Part shown: in pieces, positions 1-8,093 of the stretch
How positions within the stretch are numbered: position 1 is the first letter of the stretch
Layout: each line of letters begins with the position of its first letter
Source of the DNA: Bryobacter aggregatus MPL3
Lineage (GTDB): Bacteria > Acidobacteriota > Terriglobia > Bryobacterales > Bryobacteraceae
DNA length: 64,000 bases
Direction: 5' to 3'
NCBI RefSeq assembly: GCF_000702445.1
Contig: NZ_JNIF01000003.1
Span: 3,162,001 to 3,226,000 of the forward strand
Notes under the pieces: model-generated
Database searches by the model: none
Told to the model about the DNA's origin: nothing
The model's input: only the letters and a program-made list of their open reading frames with translations
Program-made: the position numbers and the translations under genes

Positions 1-2186
1 TCGAGACGCTGGCGGTTGGCGCGCCAGAGGAGCCGATTGGAAGGATCGATGTGGAAGCTTTGCTCGTTGTAATCGCCACTGAGCTGGTAGGTGGCCGAGA
101 GCATGATCTCGCGGTGGAGTTGCTTGATGGACCAGTTGTTCTTGATGAAGCTGGTGGCGAGGGCGTCGAGCAGCAAGGGGTGGCTGGGACGGTCGCCCAT
201 CAGGCCGAAGTTGCTAACGGATTTGACGAGGCCTTCGCCGAAGTGGTGCTGCCAGACGCGATTGACGAAGACGCGGGCGGTGATGGGCGTGGCGGCGATG
301 GCTTCGGCGAGTTCGAGGCGGCCACTGCCTTGGGTGAAGGGCTTGGGGTCGCCTTCAGAAAGAATCGAGAGGAAGGCGCGGGGCGCTTCTTCGCCAAGCC
401 GCTCGGGGACGCCGCCGATCTGGATGCGTTCGTTGATTGGCGTGGGGTTGTCTTTGATCGCGTGAGCGTAGGCGTATTGCGGGGGCAGAGCGCTTTGCAG
501 GTCTTTGAGCTCGGCGCGCATGTTGGCCAAGTATTGCTTGAAGGGGCCTGCGAGGTAGCGCTCGATCGTGCCGTCGGAACTGAGATAGCCGCGATTGGGG
601 CCGTAGTAGAGGATGCCGTCTTCTTCCTGCTTGAATTCGCGGCCGTAGAAATCGCTAAAGAACAGGTCGCGCCAGAGGTAGAAACGGGCGGGCGGGAGCG
701 CGAAGGTTTCACCCTTGGAACTGGGGTCGTTGGTGGCCTTGTTGCTGAGGTTCTTTTCGTCGACGGCCTTGCGTTCGACTAAGACCGAGAGAGCTTCTTT
801 GCGGAAATTGCTGAGGTTGAAGCTTTCGTCGCGCCAGCCTTGGAGGTATTGGTTGTCCTTGGGGCCGGTCTTCAGATAGGTGAGCCAGCGGGAGAGGGTG
901 GGCTCGTCGAGTTGGTCGGAGGAGGCGACTTCTTTGACGCTGAGAGTGGGGGTGCTGACGAGCTTGCGGACGGCGCGGATGTAGCGTGGCGACTCGGCAG
1001 CGAGGGCTTCGGCGAGGGTGGAAGCCTGGTTGTGCAGGAAAGCTTCGATGCGCTTTTTGACTTCCTGGATCTTCTTGTCCTGGTCTTTCCAGGCTTTGAC
1101 TTCGGCGGCGGGGGCGAGTTCAAACTCGGAACGCTTGGTGCTGGAGAAGATGCCTTGGAGGGCGTAGTAATCCTTGGTGGGGATGGGGTCGAACTTGTGG
1201 TCGTGGCATTGGGCACAGGCGGCGGTGAGGCCGAGGAAGCCACGGGTGGTGGCGTCGACGCGATCGTCAGTCAGCTCGGGGGAGAGGCCGTAGAAGCCGA
1301 GACCGATGGCGAGCTTGGGGTCTTGGCCCTGCAACTGGTCGCCGGCGATTTGGGCTTTGACGAAGGTGTTGTAGGGAAGGTCTTTGTTGAAGGATTCGAT
1401 GACCCAGTCGCGGTAGCGGAAGGAGTTGGGATAGGGGAGTTCGACATCGCTATCGAGACGGTCGTCGGCATAGCGGGCGACGTCGAGCCAGTAACGGGCC
1501 CAGCGCTCGCCGTAGCGGGGCGAGGCGAGCAGACGGTCGACGACCTTGGCGAAGGCTTCGGGAGATTTGTCGTTCAGAAAGGCCTGAGTTTCCTCGTAGG
1601 TGGGAGGGAGGCCGGTGAGATCGATGGAGGCGCGGCGGATGAGGCTGCGACGGTCGGCAGGGGCGTTGGGCTGGAGCTTCTTCTCTTCGAGCTTGGCGAG
1701 GATGAACTTATCGAGAGGGGTCTTGGCCCAGGTGGTGTTTTGGGTGGGGGGAGGCGTTGGATTGGCGAGCGGCTGCCAGGCCCAGAACTTGCGTTGCTGC
1801 GGGGTGATGAGGTACTTGGAGGTCGTGATAGTGGGCGTGGCGGCCTCGGGCCAGAAGGCTCCATCCTTGATCCATTGCTTGAGGACGGCGATCTCCGCGT
1901 CCGGCATTTTGCCTTGGCCCATCGGCATCTTCATCTTGTCGTTGGTGTGTTCGATGGCCTGGATGAGGAGACTGTCGCCGGGGTTGCCGGGGATGACGGC
2001 GGGGCCCGTTTTGCCACCTTTGAGCAAGCCGTTGCGCGAGGTCATGGTGAGGCCGCCGAGCGGGGCAGTGGAGTGACAGCCGAAGCAGCGGTTGGCGAGG
2101 AGCGGACGAATCTTCAGTTCGAAGTGCTCGGTGGGATCGGGAGCGGCGTATGCAGTGAAGGCCGCCAAGAGAAATATATGGCGCAT
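1..2186 (-). CDS. PSD1/DUF1549/DUF1553 domain secreted protein (3' end outside window)
   Basis: The reading frame runs without a stop from an ATG at 2186 to the left edge, about 728 codons, so the C-terminus is missing. The start MRHIFLLAAFTAYAAP is a short signal peptide. A cytochrome-like CFGCH motif lies near residues 34-38 (PSD1), a DUF1549 region begins near residue 155 (LDKFILAKLEEKKL, then RRASIDLTGLPPT), a second heme-like motif CAQCHDHKFDP lies near residue 328, and the start of DUF1553 (ARVFVNRVWQHHFGEGL) is seen close to the edge. Such proteins are common in Planctomycetes and Acidobacteria and are thought to act outside the cytoplasm in polymer breakdown, often next to a DUF1501 gene; the function is not established. 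The gene follows the ceramidase-like gene by 22 bases on the same strand, so the two may be co-transcribed. Confidence 0.93.
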   Translation of the reverse strand, partial: MRHIFLLAAFTAYAAPDPTEHFELKIRPLLANRCFGCHSTAPLGGLTMTSRNGLLKGGKTGPAVIPGNPGDSLLIQAIEHTNDKMKMPMGQGKMPDAEIAVLKQWIKDGAFWPEAATPTITTSKYLITPQQRKFWAWQPLANPTPPPTQNTTWAKTPLDKFILAKLEEKKLQPNAPADRRSLIRRASIDLTGLPPTYEETQAFLNDKSPEAFAKVVDRLLASPRYGERWARYWLDVARYADDRLDSDVELPYPNSFRYRDWVIESFNKDLPYNTFVKAQIAGDQLQGQDPKLAIGLGFYGLSPELTDDRVDATTRGFLGLTAACAQCHDHKFDPIPTKDYYALQGIFSSTKRSEFELAPAAEVKAWKDQDKKIQEVKKRIEAFLHNQASTLAEALAAESPRYIRAVRKLVSTPTLSVKEVASSDQLDEPTLSRWLTYLKTGPKDNQYLQGWRDESFNLSNFRKEALSVLVERKAVDEKNLSNKATNDPSSKGETFALPPARFYLWRDLFFSDFYGREFKQEEDGILYYGPNRGYLSSDGTIERYLAGPFKQYLANMRAELKDLQSALPPQYAYAHAIKDNPTPINERIQIGGVPERLGEEAPRAFLSILSEGDPKPFTQGSGRLELAEAIAATPITARVFVNRVWQHHFGEGLVKSVSNFGLMGDRPSHPLLLDALATSFIKNNWSIKQLHREIMLSATYQLSGDYNEQSFHIDPSNRLLWRANRQRL

Positions 2187-2208
2187 CGATTAAGCCGCCC
2201 TCATCCTA

Positions 2209-4034
2209 TCAGGGACGCAGCACGATTTCATCCATGCGGCCTTCAAAGCCGCGTCCGATGATGAGCGTATTTTCGAGGCTCAGCTCTGCGGGGGCGCTGA
2301 GCTCGGGCTTGCCGTTGACGCTGAGCTTGAGCGTGGTTCCGGTGCGGAGGGTGACGCGCGTCCATTGCTGGGTGGGGATGGGCGTTGCGCCGCGTTGTCC
2401 GGCGAGGTAGAGATGGTTGTCGCGCAACTCGAGACGGGAGAGCAGCCAGGAGTTTTGGGTCATGCCGGGCCAGATCCAGAAATCGATTTCGTAGGTGGAG
2501 AGTTCTTTGGGGAAGGGCAGGGTGAGTTCGCCGCCGGCGAAGTAGAGAGACCGGCTGCCGGGACCGTCTTTGCCGGGGACGGCGAAGGCGAAGTTGCCGT
2601 CGAGGCTGAGACCGCTGCTATCGAGATTGTCGAGGGGCCAGTAGGCGAGGGCGCCGGGGGGAGTGGGACGGACTTGTGTGGGGTGGGGAGAGACGGGTCG
2701 AGGCGATCGATGAGATCGAGTAGGGAGCCGAGGATGCGCGGTTCGGCATCGACTTCGAGACTGGCCGAGCGAGCCAGCCAGGTGGTGTAGCCGCCGAGGG
2801 CGTGCTGCTCGGGAGGCGGAATGTAGCCTTCGGCTCCGTTGGCGAGGCTGATGTTCATGGTGAGCGGGAAGGGGCTTTGCTCCTTGAGCTTGAGCCCGGA
2901 GATGGCGAAGACTTCGTTGGGCCAGGCGGCGATGGCGAGCGGGCCGATGCGGAGGGCCTGGAGTTTCAGGTCGCGATGGGGTTCGGCGGCGACCAGATCC
3001 TGCTCGCGCTGGTAGACTTCCACTTGGTTTTTGGGCTTGCCGCCTTTCCATTTGCCGAGGCGGCTGGGCAGGGGGACACGGCGGTTGAAGCCGCGCTCGG
3101 TTTCTTCCATGGCGAGGCTGGGGCTCGAGTCGTAGGTGATGGTTTTGTAGGCGCGCTCGGCGGCGTTGACGAGGCCTTCGGTGTATTGCTCGATGGTGAG
3201 GCCTTCGCGCTTGGGCTTCGAGTAATCCATCCACATGAGGTCGCCCGCGGTGCCTTGGCTGAGCAGCACGATGGGGGCGTTGACGCGCTTGGCGAACTGC
3301 TTCTCGAAGATGCCGAAGTAGTCGGGCGAGATGGGCTTGCTGTCGAAGTAGTGCATCGAGTAGTTAGCGAGCACGGCGATGGGCTTGCCTGCGAGTGTTT
3401 GGATGGCGAGGACAGTGAGGGCTGGATCGACGGGGCCTGAGGGGCCGATTGCGTCGGGATTCTGATAGCCGGGGTGCATGTTGGCACGGACGGATTTGAC
3501 GCCGAAGGGGTCTGTGAGCATTTTGTCCGGACGGTAGATGAAGCGGCGGTTGAAGGTGTGTTCGTAGTCGTCGATCTTACTGGCGCCGGCTTGGGCGGGC
3601 TGGAGGTTTTTATTCGCATCGATGATGGCTTGGGCGATGCGGGCCGGGAGCCAGGCGGCGTAGCGGGCGTCTGCATCGGAGCCGAGGCAGGCCATGGCGG
3701 CGGGCGCCATGTGGGTGTGGGTGGCGGAGATGAGCTGGTGGGAGCTGTCGATGCCGGTGGCTTCCTGGACGAGGGCTTTGGTCTGGTCGATGAGTTCGCG
3801 GGGCAACATGCAGGAGTCGACGACAACGATGGCGAGCTTGGTGAGGCCGTTCTCGAGCACGATGGCTTTGGCGAAGATCGGCGCGATGACTTCGGAGGAC
3901 TGGCGTTCGGTCATGAAGCAGTTGACGGTGACCGGGAACCAGGTGGGCGTGATGTCTGACTGCGCGGCTCCAGCCCGGAAGGATTGGGCGTTGGCAAGGG
4001 TAAGAGTGAGGAGCGCTAGCGCAAAGAACCGCAT
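2209..4034 (-). CDS. neutral ceramidase-like secreted protein with C-terminal LamG-like domain, frameshifted
   Basis: The ATG at 4034 opens a signal peptide (MRFFALALLTLTLANAQ) followed by a neutral/alkaline ceramidase N-terminal-type domain: SDITPTWFPVTVNC, the His motif SATHTHMAPAAM, NYSMHYFDS and LLSQGTAGDLMW. This frame holds to about residue 457. From there homology continues in another frame as a LamG/concanavalin-like domain (ALAYWPLDNLDSSGL to GRMDEIVLRP), ending with TGA at 2209-2211. The switch fits loss of one base in the C6 run at 2656-2661; re-reading one C there joins both parts through a proline-rich linker. Without a shift the first frame continues to 2460 as low-complexity sequence. 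The shift could be an assembly error, a real mutation or slippage. Members of the family hydrolyse ceramide or related amides; the substrate here is unknown. Confidence 0.82.
2656..2661 (-). other. C6 homopolymer at the apparent frameshift
   Basis: Six consecutive G on the plus strand (C on the coding strand) sit exactly where the ceramidase-like frame ends and the LamG-like frame begins. A one-base contraction here accounts for the frame change. Confidence 0.6.
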
Positions 4035-4040
4035 TCGACG

Positions 4041-4046
4041 ATTATG
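4041..4046 (-). promoter_or_regulatory. -10-like CATAAT, leaderless arrangement
   Basis: Read on the minus strand, CATAAT is followed by six bases and then the ATG at 4034, so transcription would begin at or next to the start codon. The hexamer also overlaps the 13-base gap to the divergent gene that starts at 4048. Confidence 0.5.
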
Positions 4047-4047
4047 A

Positions 4048-5409
4048 ATGAGAATGATTGCCCTGCTGTTTTTTGTCGTGGTTTCTGTGTTTGCGGAGGA
4101 TCTGGTGCCGATGCGCTGGCCTTCGGCGGAGGTGGCGAGCATTGGGGTGTTGGAAGGTGGGGCGATCAATTGCCTATTGGTGCCGGAAGAGAAGTGGTCG
4201 CGGGACTTTGCGCGGGCGGCCAAGGGCTTTACGGTGTTGGGTGTGATTGTACCTGGCGCGCCTGCCTTGCCACGGGCGAAGCGGGCTTTGGCGTTGGGGC
4301 TGGCGGGGGTGGTGTTGGAGGGGGATTTCCCGGCCACGGAGGTGGCCGCGGTGCGTGCGGCGTCGAAGTTGACTGTAGAACTGGGTTTGCGTGGGAAGAT
4401 GCCGCTGGGGGCGGATGCGCCGACGATTATTGGGACTTTTCAAGGCGTGTGGGCGGGGATCAATCCGCCGGACGAGGCGAAGGCGGCGCCTTCGGGGGCG
4501 CCGTGGATTGATACGAATGCGGGGTTTCTGCGCTTTGTGCGGGCGAATACGAATCGGCCGGTTTGGGTGGGCGCGCAGCCTCCGGCGCAAACGGTGGTGA
4601 GCCTGCGGCGCTATCTGCAGATGATTGCCGATGCCGGGATGGTGGGCGCGCGGTGGGTGATTGATTTGGAGGCTGGCTACTTTGCGAAGTTGGTGGCCCG
4701 GGATGCGAAGACGCTGCGGGAGTTCCAGCGGATTGAGCAAGTGGTGGCGTTTTTTGAAAAGCATCGTTCCTTGCAGCAGTATCCGGCCGCAGGGCAGTTG
4801 GCGATTGTCGAAGATGTGCAGAACGGGGCGCTGCTGTCGGGCAGTGTGCTGGACATGATCTCGGTGAAGCATACGCCAGTGCGGCCGGTGCCGTTTGGGG
4901 CGGTGCGGCCGGAGGCGTTTGCGCAGGTGCGGATGGCCGTCAATGTGGATCCGCAATCGCTCGATGCGACGCAGCAGAAGGTGTTGCAGGACTTTGTTCG
5001 CCGTGGGGGGACGGTGCTGACGGGTCCAGCCGGGTGGCGGATGCCCGAGCCGAGGCCGGATCAGGTGAAGACCGATGGGGCAGAGATCGAGAAGTTGGAC
5101 CAGATCTGGAAGGAAGTGAATGCGATGACCGGGCGGCGGAACCTGGGCGCCAGGTTATTTAATGTGTCGAGCTTGTTGTCGAACTTCATCGGGCCGGCGG
5201 ATGGATCGAAAGTGGTTCTCTATCTGGTGAATTACTCTGATTTTCCGGTAGATTCCATTGCGGTGCATTTATTGGGTAAATACTCTAGAGCCAGTCTGTA
5301 CCGGCCGGAACAGCCACCTCAACCGTTGGTGTTGTATGAGAACGAGGATGGATCGGGGGTGGATCTTGATCTCTTAGAATCCACAGCCATCTTGGTTGCG
5401 GAGAAGTGA
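4048..5409 (+). CDS. secreted protein of unknown function
   Basis: The protein has 453 residues with a signal peptide (MRMIALLFFVVVSVFAEDL); the ATG at 4054 is an equally good start. I do not recognise the family. The first two thirds alternate beta and alpha segments in a barrel-like way (VLGVIVPGAP, GLAGVVLEGDF, GTFQGVWAGIN). The stretch around residues 308-330 (QQKVLQDFVRRGGTVLTGP) resembles the edge of a class I glutamine-amidotransferase-like fold seen in ThuA proteins and in beta-galactosidase trimerisation domains. This suggests a carbohydrate-related enzyme, but no catalytic residues can be assigned. Only 13 bases separate its start from that of the divergent ceramidase-like gene. Its end lies just before the DUF362 gene, whose promoter is inside or just after its last codons. 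Confidence 0.8.
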   Translation: MRMIALLFFVVVSVFAEDLVPMRWPSAEVASIGVLEGGAINCLLVPEEKWSRDFARAAKGFTVLGVIVPGAPALPRAKRALALGLAGVVLEGDFPATEVAAVRAASKLTVELGLRGKMPLGADAPTIIGTFQGVWAGINPPDEAKAAPSGAPWIDTNAGFLRFVRANTNRPVWVGAQPPAQTVVSLRRYLQMIADAGMVGARWVIDLEAGYFAKLVARDAKTLREFQRIEQVVAFFEKHRSLQQYPAAGQLAIVEDVQNGALLSGSVLDMISVKHTPVRPVPFGAVRPEAFAQVRMAVNVDPQSLDATQQKVLQDFVRRGGTVLTGPAGWRMPEPRPDQVKTDGAEIEKLDQIWKEVNAMTGRRNLGARLFNVSSLLSNFIGPADGSKVVLYLVNYSDFPVDSIAVHLLGKYSRASLYRPEQPPQPLVLYENEDGSGVDLDLLESTAILVAEK

Positions 5410-5426
5410 TTTGCCGGCTGGCGCAA

Positions 5427-5432
5427 TACAAT
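5427..5432 (+). promoter_or_regulatory. -10-like TACAAT, six bases before ATG
   Basis: TACAAT (five of six matches to the sigma-70 consensus) ends six bases before the ATG at 5439, the spacing expected for a leaderless mRNA. No Shine-Dalgarno sequence is positioned for an upstream leader. Confidence 0.55.
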
Positions 5433-5438
5433 GGTAGG

Positions 5439-6584
5439 ATGACACGCCGCGAATTGATCTCTCTCAGCGCGCTGCCTTTGCTGTCGCAAGAAAGAGTGTT
5501 GCCGACGGCCCCGGTATCGATTCGCAAGTGTCTTAGCTACAACGAAGATTTCTTTGAGATTTTCGGGCAAATGTTCGATGAAATCGGTGGCCTGCCGAAG
5601 TTGGTGCGCCACAAGACGGTGACGATCAAGCTCAACCTGACGGGTTCTCCCGGGTTGCGGTATCAGGGGAAGGCATTGGGAGTTACCCATTATTCGCACC
5701 CGAAGCATGTGATGGCGATGACGGCGTTGCTGGACCGGGCGGGGGCGAAACGGATTCGCTTTGTCGAGTCTGCCTGGGGGACGGCGGGACCGCTGGCCGA
5801 GTATCTGCTGGATTCGGGATGGCCGGTGCGGCAGATGGCGAGCGCTGGAAAAAACGTTGAGTTTTTGAACACCAATGCGCTGGGCGGTTTTGCCAAACGC
5901 TATGTGCGGATGAAGGTGCCGCATGGTGGGTGGATCTTCCCGTCGTTTGAGTTCAATGAGATTTATGCCCAGACCGATGTGATGATGTCGATGGCGAAGC
6001 TGAAGAATCACGATACCTGCGGCGTGACGCTGGCGATGAAAAATCTGTTTGGCTGCACGCCGGCGTCGATCTATGGGAACGATTCCGGTGTGGATGATCC
6101 GAATGAAGCGCCGACTTCGGGGCGCAATGAGATTTGTCATGACGGCAAGCGGCAACCGTCGAAGATTGCGGCTGGGGAACTGAATCCTACTTCGCCGCGT
6201 GAGTCGACGTACCGGATGCCGCGGATTGCAGTGGAAGTTGTGGCAGCGCGGCCGATTGACATCGCGTTTCTGGATGGGATTGAGACGATGACGGGGGGAG
6301 AGGGGCCCTGGATCGATCCGCGGCACGGGACGTTTCAAGGACTCGGGTTGGCCAAGCCTGGGCTGCTGGTGCTGGGGACGAATCCGGTGACGACGGATAC
6401 AGTGGGGACGGCTCTGATGGGCTATGACCCAAGAGCTGTGAAAGGCAAAGCACCATTCCACCGCTGCGACAATATGCTGCTGCTGGCCGAGGAGGCTGGG
6501 ATTGGAACCGCAAATTTGAAAAAGATTGAAGTGATTGGCGGCAAGATTGAAGATCTCCGGTTCAAGTTTCCGATGAGCCTATGA
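5439..6584 (+). CDS. DUF362 domain-containing protein
   Basis: The start is placed at ATG 5439 (MTRRELISLSALPLLS), 30 bases after the previous stop, because of the adjacent -10; an ATG at 5406 is in frame but less likely. The protein has 381 residues. DUF362 features are VTIKLNLTGSPG, the YSHPKHVMAMTALLDRAGAKR segment and MSMAKLKNHDTCGVTLAMKNLFG, followed by DIAFLDGIETMTGGEGPW and PVTTDTVGTALMG. The C-terminal 4Fe-4S ferredoxin module found in many DUF362 proteins is absent. The N-terminus looks like a Tat- or Sec-type leader with RR, so export is possible. Its last codons overlap the cdaA start (ATGA), which indicates translational coupling to the c-di-AMP genes. The biochemical function of the family is unknown. 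Confidence 0.88.
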   Translation: MTRRELISLSALPLLSQERVLPTAPVSIRKCLSYNEDFFEIFGQMFDEIGGLPKLVRHKTVTIKLNLTGSPGLRYQGKALGVTHYSHPKHVMAMTALLDRAGAKRIRFVESAWGTAGPLAEYLLDSGWPVRQMASAGKNVEFLNTNALGGFAKRYVRMKVPHGGWIFPSFEFNEIYAQTDVMMSMAKLKNHDTCGVTLAMKNLFGCTPASIYGNDSGVDDPNEAPTSGRNEICHDGKRQPSKIAAGELNPTSPRESTYRMPRIAVEVVAARPIDIAFLDGIETMTGGEGPWIDPRHGTFQGLGLAKPGLLVLGTNPVTTDTVGTALMGYDPRAVKGKAPFHRCDNMLLLAEEAGIGTANLKKIEVIGGKIEDLRFKFPMSL

Positions 6585-7408
6585 TGCATAATTTCCTCGA
6601 ACAACTGAAGGAAACGATCGGGAAATTTACCCCGATCGCAGCGCTGGATGTGCTGCTGGTGTCGATTTTCATCTACATCTTCATCATCAACATCCGGGGA
6701 CGGCGCGCTGCCCAGATTGTCAGCGGTATGGCGATTCTGATCTGCGCTTATATCGCCAGCGTCTGGTTTCGGTTGGAGTTGCTGCGGACCTTGCTGGCGA
6801 CACTGGCGCCTTACTCCGCATTTGCCATTATTGTGATGTTCCAGTCGGAGATCCGGCGCGTATTGGCTCGTTTGGGACGGACGAGAATCTTTACCTTCGG
6901 AGGACGCTTGCAACGCCGGGAGACGGCGGAAGAGATTCTGATGGCGCTGACTTACTTTTCGCAATCAAAGATGGGCGCCTTGATTGTGGTGGAACGGGAT
7001 ACCGGGCTGAAGACCTTTGTCGAGACCGGCGTGAATCTGGATGCGCGGCTGTCGCGCGACTTGCTGTTGAGTATTTTTTATAACGGCGGCGCGTTGCACG
7101 ACGGCGCGGTGATTGTGCAGGGTGACCGGATTGCGGCTGCCGCCTGCTTTCTGCCCTTGTCCATGAACCCGGCACGGCTGGGGCATCTGGGGACACGGCA
7201 CCGCGCAGCGATCGGCATTACAGAAGAGACCGATTCGCTGGCGCTTGTTGTGTCTGAGGAGACCGGGAAGATTTCAATCTGCGCCTACGGAGAGATCCAG
7301 CATGGCGTGTCGATTGAGTATGTCGAGGAGCAAATCACGAAGCATCTGAGCCAGCCGCTCTCGCCGCCGATCGGGGAGAACTCGCAGATGGAGATTCGGC
7401 GTTCATGA
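6581..7408 (+). CDS. cdaA: diadenylate cyclase CdaA
   Basis: The product makes cyclic di-AMP from two ATP at the membrane. Three hydrophobic segments occupy the first 80 residues (LDVLLVSIFIYIFIINI, AQIVSGMAILICAYIAS, LLRTLLATLAPYSAFAIIVMF), followed by the DisA_N catalytic domain with the active-site motifs ALHDGAVIV and GTRHRAAIGI. The length of 275 residues is normal for CdaA. The gene overlaps DUF362 by four bases and the next gene, cdaR, by four bases. ATG 6584 is an alternative start one codon in. The order cdaA-cdaR-glmM is conserved across many bacteria, where CdaR and GlmM modulate the cyclase. Confidence 0.96.
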   Translation: MMHNFLEQLKETIGKFTPIAALDVLLVSIFIYIFIINIRGRRAAQIVSGMAILICAYIASVWFRLELLRTLLATLAPYSAFAIIVMFQSEIRRVLARLGRTRIFTFGGRLQRRETAEEILMALTYFSQSKMGALIVVERDTGLKTFVETGVNLDARLSRDLLLSIFYNGGALHDGAVIVQGDRIAAAACFLPLSMNPARLGHLGTRHRAAIGITEETDSLALVVSEETGKISICAYGEIQHGVSIEYVEEQITKHLSQPLSPPIGENSQMEIRRS

Positions 7409-8052
7409 GGTTTTTGACCGAAAATTTTCTAGCAAAGGTGATGTCGGTATTTATCGCCTTCCTCCTCTGGGTGGCACTTGTGGATGAACCGGAATTGATC
7501 GAAACCGTCACAGTGCCAGTGGAGTACCGGAATCTGTCGAGATCTTTAGATCTGTCACCCGATGTTCCGGACCGGATCCAGTTGCAGGTGAAGGGGCCGC
7601 GTGGGCGGTTGAGCGAAGTGTCTGCCGAGAAGACCAGCATTGTTCTGGATCTGGCCGACATGCAGACGCCTTCGGCGCGCACCTTCACGATTCAGGATTC
7701 AGCGATCAACCTTCCAACTAATGTGAACCTGCTCCGGTCCATGCCTTCGCAACTGCGTGTGAAGCTGGAACGGCGGCTGTATAAGGAAGTTCCTGTCTCG
7801 GTGACCTTTGAGCAGCCGATGCCGCAGCACCTGAGAGTGATTTCGAGTGCGGTGAGTCCGTCGATGATCAAGGTGGTGGGACCGGAGAGCCGGATCTCTC
7901 TGATCACGACTCTGCCGACCGAGCCCATTGATCTTGCACAGGTGGATGTTAAGAAGCCGATTCGATTGAATGTGCTGCTGGGGGACCCTGAACTTTCGAT
8001 TGTCGGGTCGGCACAGGTGGTGGTGCAGCTGGAGACCGTTACGCAACCCTAA
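7405..8052 (+). CDS. cdaR: CdaR, YbbR-domain regulator of CdaA
   Basis: The protein of 215 residues has one N-terminal membrane segment (FLAKVMSVFIAFLLWVALV) followed by extracytoplasmic YbbR repeats, for example VEYRNLSRSLDLSPDVPDRIQLQVKGPRG and PSMIKVVGPESRI. It has two or fewer full YbbR repeats, shorter than the Bacillus protein. In known systems CdaR binds CdaA at the membrane and alters c-di-AMP output. The ATG overlaps the cdaA stop (ATGA), so the two are probably made in fixed ratio. Confidence 0.92.
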   Translation: MRFLTENFLAKVMSVFIAFLLWVALVDEPELIETVTVPVEYRNLSRSLDLSPDVPDRIQLQVKGPRGRLSEVSAEKTSIVLDLADMQTPSARTFTIQDSAINLPTNVNLLRSMPSQLRVKLERRLYKEVPVSVTFEQPMPQHLRVISSAVSPSMIKVVGPESRISLITTLPTEPIDLAQVDVKKPIRLNVLLGDPELSIVGSAQVVVQLETVTQP

Positions 8053-8093
8053 AGCTCTGCTTCTAAAGCGGCGAAGATAGAGGTAAGGACGTA

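Noticed and set aside
840-2261. 473-codon open frame on the plus strand opposite the PSD1 gene
   Set aside because: It is rich in Gly, Glu and Val without domains, and the minus strand carries a complete PSD1/DUF1549/DUF1553 protein with signal peptide and heme motifs.
5319-6461. 380-codon open frame on the minus strand
   Set aside because: It lies opposite the DUF362 gene and is Arg, His and Pro-rich without recognisable motifs, as expected for an antisense frame in GC-rich DNA.
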